Assembly: GCA_007117255.1 (NCBI GenBank)
Contig: SKGU01000050.1
Span: forward strand, 1 to 9,951
Length of the DNA stretch: 9,951 nucleotides
Source: Natronohydrobacter sp.
GTDB taxonomy: Bacteria > Pseudomonadota > Alphaproteobacteria > Rhodobacterales > Rhodobacteraceae
Direction: 5' to 3'
Numbering within the stretch: position 1 is the first letter of the stretch; each line of letters opens with the position of its first letter. Below the pieces are notes generated by a model. The model had not been told where the DNA came from. It searched no databases and saw only the letters and a list, made by a program, of their open reading frames with translations. Positions 6,652-9,951 of this stretch are shown in pieces. Position numbers and translations under genes: made by a program.

Positions 6652-6652
6652 C

Positions 6653-6662
6653 GCTTGCAAGC
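6653..6662. promoter_or_regulatory. Palindrome, possible operator in the murD/permease gap
   Basis: GCTTGCAAGC is a perfect 10-base palindrome. With one unpaired base it extends through flanking GAT and ATC (6649-6665). It sits between two divergent genes and right after the candidate permease -10. The centre is GC rather than the CG step typical of LacI-family operators, so the binding protein is unknown. Confidence 0.35.
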
Positions 6663-6681
6663 ATCGGATGGACAGGCTAGC

Positions 6682-6700
6682 TTTGCTGCATTGCAGCGAA
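6682..6700 (+). other. Hairpin abutting the ribosome-binding site of the permease gene
   Basis: Arms 6682-6689 and 6693-6700 form eight pairs (one G-U) around an ATT loop. The right arm ends in the AA that begins the AAGGG ribosome-binding sequence (6699-6703) of the gene starting at 6711. In RNA it could limit ribosome access. The DNA form could also be a protein site. Confidence 0.4.
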
Positions 6701-6710
6701 GGGCCGGGAC

Positions 6711-8090
6711 ATGCTGGGCATTCTTGTCATCGTGATAGCACTAACAGCCCTTATCGCGCTGGCCTATCGCGGCGTAAGCCTGCTTTTGCTGACCCCAGCA
6801 CTTGCAACGCTGGCCGTTCTGCTGGCCGAGGGCGGTCCGCTTCTGGCCAGCTACACACAGATTTTCATGACTGCAACAGGCGGTTTCATCATCCAGTTTT
6901 TTCCGTTGTTCTTGTTGGGCGCGGTTTTTGGAAAACTAATGGAAGCATCCGGAAGCGCACAAGTGCTGGCCGATGGCATTATTCGCGGACTTGGCGCGCG
7001 CCAGGCGATTCTGGCTGTTATCCTGTCTTGCGCCGCAATGACCTATGGTGGTGTGTCCTTGTTTGTGGTGGCTTTCGCGGTCTGGCCGATTGCGGCGGCA
7101 CTGTTTCGTGATGCAGAGCTTCCCAAGGTTCTGATCCCGGCCACTATCGCGCTGGGAGCGTTTACCTTTACCATGACTGCGTTGCCCGGCACCCCCGCTA
7201 TCCAGAATGCGATCCCGATGCCATATTTCGGCACCACACCCTTTGCCGCGCCGGGACTGGGTGCCATCACCGGGGCGCTCATGCTGGGCCTTGGCTGGCT
7301 CTGGCTGGAGCGGCGCGCACGTTTTCTGGGTCCAGGATATGGCGATTTTGAAGATGCGACCGAGGCAAAGGCCCTGGAGAACCCACCCAGCCTGTTGCTG
7401 GCCGCGATGCCACTGGCGCTGGTCCTGGCATTGAACATTATTTTCACCTTCTTGCTGATCCCCAACATGGACACCGGCTATCTTGCGCGTGCAGACTTCG
7501 GCGAGACCAATATCGGAGCCTTGCGTGGCATCTGGTCAACCATCGCGGCGCTGACGCTGGCCTCTCTGGCGCTGGTTGCGCTGAACTGGCGCAGACTGGC
7601 TGACGGCCTGTCAGAGACGCTGGACTCTGGGGCAAAATCGTCCCTTTTGCCCATCTTCAACACGGCGTCTCTGGTGGGATTTGGAGCGGTGATTGCGTCC
7701 TTGTCGGCCTTTGCGCTGATCCGCGATTGGGTAGTGACAGCGGGCGGGGATAATCCGCTAATCTCGCTCGCTATTGGCACAAGCCTGCTGGCGGGGATGA
7801 CCGGCTCTGCCTCTGGCGGCATGTCAATTGCGTTATCCACCCTGGGCGAAACCTATCTGGAACTTGGCCTTGCGGCCGGGATCGCCCCAGACTTGTTGCA
7901 CCGTGTCACGGCCGTGGCCACAGGCGGGCTGGATGCACTGCCCCATAACGGGGCAGTGATCACATTGCTAACAATTTGCGGTCTGACCCATCAGCAAGCA
8001 TACCGCGACATCGCCATGGTCGCCGTCGTGATCCCGGTGCTGGCACTGGTGGTGCTTATTGTGCTCGGCACACAATTCGGCAGCTTTTAA
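6711..8090 (+). CDS. GntP-family permease (sugar-acid or hydroxy-acid symporter)
   Basis: Inner-membrane secondary transporter of 459 residues, the usual length for the gluconate permease (GntP) family, with roughly 12-14 hydrophobic helices over the whole length. Family-like blocks are Gly-Gly-Phe-Ile-Ile-Gln-Phe-Phe-Pro-Leu-Phe (57-67), Tyr-Gly-Gly-Val-Ser-Leu-Phe-Val-Val (112-120), Ala-Leu-Pro-Gly-Thr-Pro-Ala-Ile-Gln-Asn (157-166), Ser-Ala-Ser-Gly-Gly-Met-Ser (366-372) and Leu-Pro-His-Asn-Gly-Ala-Val (410-416). The polar loop at 200-226 divides the protein. The family carries gluconate and other sugar acids, D-serine or 3-hydroxybutyrate; the sequence alone does not settle the substrate. 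ATG 6711 has AAGGG at suitable spacing. A gluconate-repressor-like LacI regulator is encoded about 0.6 kb downstream on the other strand, which favours a regulated uptake role. No catabolic gene is adjacent in the window. Confidence 0.88.
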   Translation: MLGILVIVIALTALIALAYRGVSLLLLTPALATLAVLLAEGGPLLASYTQIFMTATGGFIIQFFPLFLLGAVFGKLMEASGSAQVLADGIIRGLGARQAILAVILSCAAMTYGGVSLFVVAFAVWPIAAALFRDAELPKVLIPATIALGAFTFTMTALPGTPAIQNAIPMPYFGTTPFAAPGLGAITGALMLGLGWLWLERRARFLGPGYGDFEDATEAKALENPPSLLLAAMPLALVLALNIIFTFLLIPNMDTGYLARADFGETNIGALRGIWSTIAALTLASLALVALNWRRLADGLSETLDSGAKSSLLPIFNTASLVGFGAVIASLSAFALIRDWVVTAGGDNPLISLAIGTSLLAGMTGSASGGMSIALSTLGETYLELGLAAGIAPDLLHRVTAVATGGLDALPHNGAVITLLTICGLTHQQAYRDIAMVAVVIPVLALVVLIVLGTQFGSF

Positions 8091-8195
8091 AATACTGTTA
8101 TTGAACACAAAAAACACATGAGTGGAACCAAAGCCACCTCGGGGTGTTCCTTGATCACACTGACTGTGTCGGAAAAATCAAGAAAGGAAACGACA
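8091..8195 (+). other. Gap between permease gene and exported-protein gene
   Basis: This 105-base gap is A-rich at its start and has no recognisable strong terminator. A weak imperfect hairpin can be drawn between GGAAC (8124-8128) and GTTCC (8147-8151), without a following T run. An in-frame ATG at 8118 exists, but it lacks a ribosome-binding site and would bury the signal peptide. A TTGATC at about 8151-8156 could be a -35 for the downstream gene, but the -10 region is poor. Whether the downstream gene is transcribed separately is unclear. Confidence 0.4.
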
Positions 8196-8678
8196 ATGTC
8201 TGCAAGACTGATTCTGAGTGCTGCTGCCATTGGACTGATGAGCACAACAGCCATAGCCCGTGATCTGATGTTCAACGACGTGGATGTGACGGCCGATCTG
8301 ACTGTCATCGAGGATACTGAGGCCGCAGCGTTCTGGAACACGCTGGAAACCGATCTTGAATCGCGCTTGCTGGCTCTGCTTGCAGACCAGATTGACGAGA
8401 ACGGTGCCCGCCTGGTGGTGAATGTGGAAAGCTTTGCGGTCGAAGAACCGCTGGCGCCATTTACAGTCGAGAACGCTGCGCTCTCTGGCCGCGTCCATGT
8501 CGTCGACCTGAGCAACAATGCCAATTTCGAAAGCTTCGAGCTGTCTGTGCGCCTTGAGGGATTGAGTGTGCAGAATGCAGACGGAGCCGAGGTTTTGGCG
8601 ACAGACATCGCCCCCGATATGGTCTACTCAACACTGGTGGACAGTTTCGCCGAGCGTATCGTTGACCGGATCAATTAA
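8196..8678 (+). CDS. Exported protein of unknown function, 160 residues
   Basis: The start is ATG 8196, with AAAGGAAA about eight bases upstream. Residues 1-21 form a signal peptide (Arg4, hydrophobic core, Ala-Ile-Ala before Arg-Asp), so the mature 139-residue protein should be periplasmic. An earlier in-frame ATG at 8118 would add 26 polar residues before the signal peptide and is unlikely. The mature part is acidic. It has a helical segment Phe-Trp-Asn-Thr-Leu-Glu-Thr-Asp-Leu-Glu (46-55) continuing into Leu-Leu-Ala-Leu-Leu-Ala-Asp-Gln. Alternating strands follow (Ala-Arg-Leu-Val-Val-Asn-Val, 71-77) and a C-terminal helix ends Glu-Arg-Ile-Val-Asp-Arg-Ile-Asn. There is no Cys, lipobox or catalytic motif. 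I recall similar short alphaproteobacterial exported proteins of unknown function but cannot name a family. A strong terminator-like hairpin follows within 10 bases of the stop. Confidence 0.8.
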   Translation: MSARLILSAAAIGLMSTTAIARDLMFNDVDVTADLTVIEDTEAAAFWNTLETDLESRLLALLADQIDENGARLVVNVESFAVEEPLAPFTVENAALSGRVHVVDLSNNANFESFELSVRLEGLSVQNADGAEVLATDIAPDMVYSTLVDSFAERIVDRIN

Positions 8679-8685
8679 CCACCGA

Positions 8686-8715
8686 CGCCCGGCCCAGATT
8701 TTGGCGGGCCGGGCG
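8686..8715. terminator. Strong inverted repeat, probable bidirectional terminator
   Basis: CGCCCGGCCC (8686-8695) and GGGCCGGGCG (8706-8715) are perfect complements around a 10-base loop. With one bulged C, the stem extends by a further GAC/GTC. It lies between two convergent stop codons (8678 and 8720), the expected place for a shared terminator. A T tract is missing on both strands, as is common in GC-rich alphaproteobacteria, so its efficiency is uncertain. Confidence 0.7.
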
Positions 8716-8719
8716 CGTC

Positions 8720-9751
8720 CTAACTGCGGATCGTGTCGCCACGGTTCACGATGGGCGAAAGCTCGATCCGCTGACCACCAATCACGCCATCTTCACTCTT
8801 GCCCGCCACGATCTGTGCGGCACGCAGACCAATTTCGCGGCGGCACGCGTCCGTTGTGGCCAGACGCAGGCGGATGCCGTCCAGCAACTCCAGCCCGTTG
8901 AAACCGGCAAGCCCGATCTTACCAGGCACATCAAGGCCCTGATCCAGACAGTAGAGCAGCCCCCCTGCCCCAATCATATCATTGGAATAATAAAGGAAAT
9001 CCAGATCGGGATGTGCCGTCAGAATTGACTCTGTCATTTCACGCCCCTTGGCCAGCGACGATCCACCCGCATAATGTTCGGTCGCGGCCAATGGAACACC
9101 CGCAGCCGAGAGCGCCTCGGTAAACCCTTCAAGCCGTTTGCGCGCCCGGTGATCATCGGGCATTTTCGATCCCAGAAATCCGATCTTGCGATAGCCCGCC
9201 GCAAGGATGACTTCTGCCATCTCTCGTCCCGCGCGCGCATGGGAAATGCCCACCATGGAATCAATCGGCGTGCCGTCAATATCCATGATCTCGACAATCG
9301 GGATACCCGACGCCGACAGCATCGCGCGTGCAGCATCACTATGCTCCAACCCGGCAACAATCATGCCGGACGGTCGCCAGGACAGCATCTCGTAGATGAC
9401 ATTCTCTTCGCGGTCGGCCTTGTAATCTGTCGCCCCGAAGACAGGCTGCAGACCGGAATCTTCCAAAGCCGCCGATATCCCGCCCAGCACTTCGGGAAAA
9501 ACCATATTTGCCAGCGACGGGATGACGACCCCCACCAGATTGACCCGCTGGCTCGCCAGTGCGCCCGCAATCTTGTTGGGCACATATCCAAGCGATTTCG
9601 CGGCCGCCAGAACACGTTCGCGCGTCGCAGGTGAAACATCCGTGCGGTTGCGCAAGACACGGCTGACAGTCATTTCGCTGACACCGCTGGCTTCCGAGAC
9701 ATCGCGCAGGGTCAGGGGGCGTTGGGCTTCGGGGGGCAGATATGGCGGCAA
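8720..9751 (-). CDS. LacI-family transcriptional regulator, gluconate-repressor (GntR of E. coli) type
   Basis: DNA-binding repressor of 343 residues, normal for LacI-family proteins. The N-terminal helix-turn-helix (about 13-32; Leu-Arg-Asp-Val-Ser-Glu-Ala-Ser-Gly-Val-Ser, then Met-Thr-Val-Ser-Arg-Val-Leu) is followed by Gly-Tyr-Val-Pro-Asn and the hinge helix (about 59-68) with the conserved Leu that opens the central CG step in LacI. Residues 72-343 form the periplasmic-binding-protein-like effector domain. VGVVIPSLANMVFPEVLGGI (73-92) and Glu-Met-Leu-Ser-Trp are strikingly like E. coli GntR, so a sugar acid is a reasonable ligand guess. The start is TTG 9751: AGGA lies seven bases upstream, and no ATG or GTG occurs in frame between it and the upstream stop. 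The gene converges on the exported-protein gene across a terminator. A LacI-type palindrome overlaps its promoter, so autoregulation is likely. The GntP-type permease nearby is a plausible target. Confidence 0.93.
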   Translation of the reverse strand: MPPYLPPEAQRPLTLRDVSEASGVSEMTVSRVLRNRTDVSPATRERVLAAAKSLGYVPNKIAGALASQRVNLVGVVIPSLANMVFPEVLGGISAALEDSGLQPVFGATDYKADREENVIYEMLSWRPSGMIVAGLEHSDAARAMLSASGIPIVEIMDIDGTPIDSMVGISHARAGREMAEVILAAGYRKIGFLGSKMPDDHRARKRLEGFTEALSAAGVPLAATEHYAGGSSLAKGREMTESILTAHPDLDFLYYSNDMIGAGGLLYCLDQGLDVPGKIGLAGFNGLELLDGIRLRLATTDACRREIGLRAAQIVAGKSEDGVIGGQRIELSPIVNRGDTIRS

Positions 9752-9781
9752 GGGCGTATCCTGTCGGGTTGTTGCAGCCCT

Positions 9782-9817
9782 ACGTTAGCGCCACAATTCG
9801 TCCGGGCCAAGCGCTTG
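9782..9817 (-). promoter_or_regulatory. Promoter and overlapping LacI-type operator of the regulator gene
   Basis: On the minus strand TTGGCC (plus 9805-9810) and TAACGT (plus 9782-9787) are 17 bases apart, matching four and three of six consensus positions. A perfect palindrome, CAAGCGCTTG (9808-9817), overlaps the -35. It contains AAGCGCTT with a central CG step, the typical core of LacI-family operators. The site is 57 bases upstream of the TTG start. I infer that the regulator represses its own gene here. AAGCGCTT also occurs by chance inside genes of this window, which lowers the weight. Confidence 0.45.
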
Positions 9818-9840
9818 ATGCATTTCAGACGAACTGGCGG

Positions 9841-9869
9841 GTGACAGAGGCCCGAAAACCCGCTAACAG
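9841..9869 (+). promoter_or_regulatory. Candidate promoter of the tRNA-Arg gene
   Basis: GTGACA (9841-9846, five of six -35 positions) is 17 bases from TAACAG (9864-9869, three of six). The mature tRNA begins nine bases after the -10, so the 5' leader would be very short. The spacing and position are what a stable-RNA promoter should show, despite the weak -10. Confidence 0.4.
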
Positions 9870-9878
9870 ACCTCGCGC

Positions 9879-9951
9879 GGCCCCGTGGCTCAACTGGATA
9901 GAGCAGCCCCCTCCTAAGGGGCAGGTTGCAGGTTCGAATCCTGCCGGGGTC
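9879..9951 (+). tRNA. tRNA-Arg (anticodon CCU), 3' end cut by the window edge
   Basis: The cloverleaf is complete up to base 72. The acceptor arm GGCCCCG (9879-9885) pairs with CGGGGTC (9945-9951) with one G-U pair. The D arm is GCTC/GAGC. The anticodon stem GCCCC/GGGGC encloses the seven-base loop CTCCTAA, with anticodon CCT. The T arm GCAGG/CCTGC encloses TTCGAAT. The anticodon reads the rare arginine codon AGG. The discriminator base and any encoded CCA lie beyond the window. Confidence 0.95.

Noticed and set aside
6356..7111. Open frame of 251 codons on the plus strand
   Set aside because: It covers the murD 5' part in antisense, the divergent control region and the permease start. The product is not protein-like, and both real genes are well supported.
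8124..8151. Imperfect hairpin after the permease gene as a terminator
   Set aside because: Only short interrupted pairing and no T run; too weak to call.
8118..8195. Upstream ATG extension of the 160-residue exported protein
   Set aside because: The extra 26 residues are polar and would precede the signal peptide, and no ribosome-binding sequence lies before 8118, whereas ATG 8196 has one.
9074..9634. Open frame of 186 codons on the plus strand opposite the LacI-type gene
   Set aside because: Shadow of a clear LacI-family gene; the product is rich in Arg and His without order.
1..9951. CRISPR array, insertion sequence or tandem repeats
   Set aside because: I saw no regularly spaced repeats, no transposase-like frame and no paired terminal inverted repeats in reading through the window.

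Overview
The window looks like a chromosomal segment of an alphaproteobacterium, most likely a member of the Rhodobacteraceae. It is GC-rich, coding is dense, XerD and MurD are of alphaproteobacterial character, and the left end carries the first codons of a probable shikimate kinase diverging from a small-protein/secreted-protein/xerD group. No transposase, phage gene, CRISPR array or plasmid function is visible, and no gene-free stretch exceeds 300 bases. The assignment rests on reading the proteins, not on a database search.

Layout. (1) 1-175 is a divergent control region between a probable aroK (minus, only 20 bases inside the window) and a rightward operon. (2) 176-2810, plus strand: a 44-residue single-span membrane protein, a 522-residue exported helical protein whose TTG start overlaps the preceding stop, and the tyrosine recombinase xerD. 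(3) 2816-6579, minus strand, read right to left: murD, a rarD-type EamA transporter, a membrane-anchored gamma-glutamylcyclotransferase (GGCT/AIG2-like) protein and an Amidoligase_2-type carboxylate-amine ligase, with gaps or overlaps of 13 bases or less. This group converges on xerD, with 5 bases between the two stop codons. (4) 6580-6710 is a divergent control region with a 10-base palindrome and a hairpin next to the downstream ribosome binding site. (5) 6711-8090 encodes a GntP-family permease, followed by a 160-residue exported protein of unknown function (8196-8678). (6) A strong inverted repeat (8686-8715) separates these from a convergent LacI-family regulator of the gluconate-repressor (GntR of E. 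coli) type (8720-9751), whose own promoter overlaps a LacI-type palindrome. (7) A tRNA-Arg(CCU) gene runs into the right edge.

Working together. The minus-strand group is the most interesting part. MurD adds D-glutamate to the peptidoglycan precursor. The two downstream proteins belong to families that make and break amide bonds on glutamyl carboxylates. A ligase plus a gamma-glutamyl cyclotransferase, apparently co-transcribed with murD, suggests an uncharacterised gamma-glutamyl modification or amine-handling route, possibly at the envelope. This is an inference from families and gene order. The GntP permease and the gluconate-repressor-like regulator may form a sugar-acid or hydroxy-acid uptake unit, although they are separated by another gene and a terminator-like hairpin.
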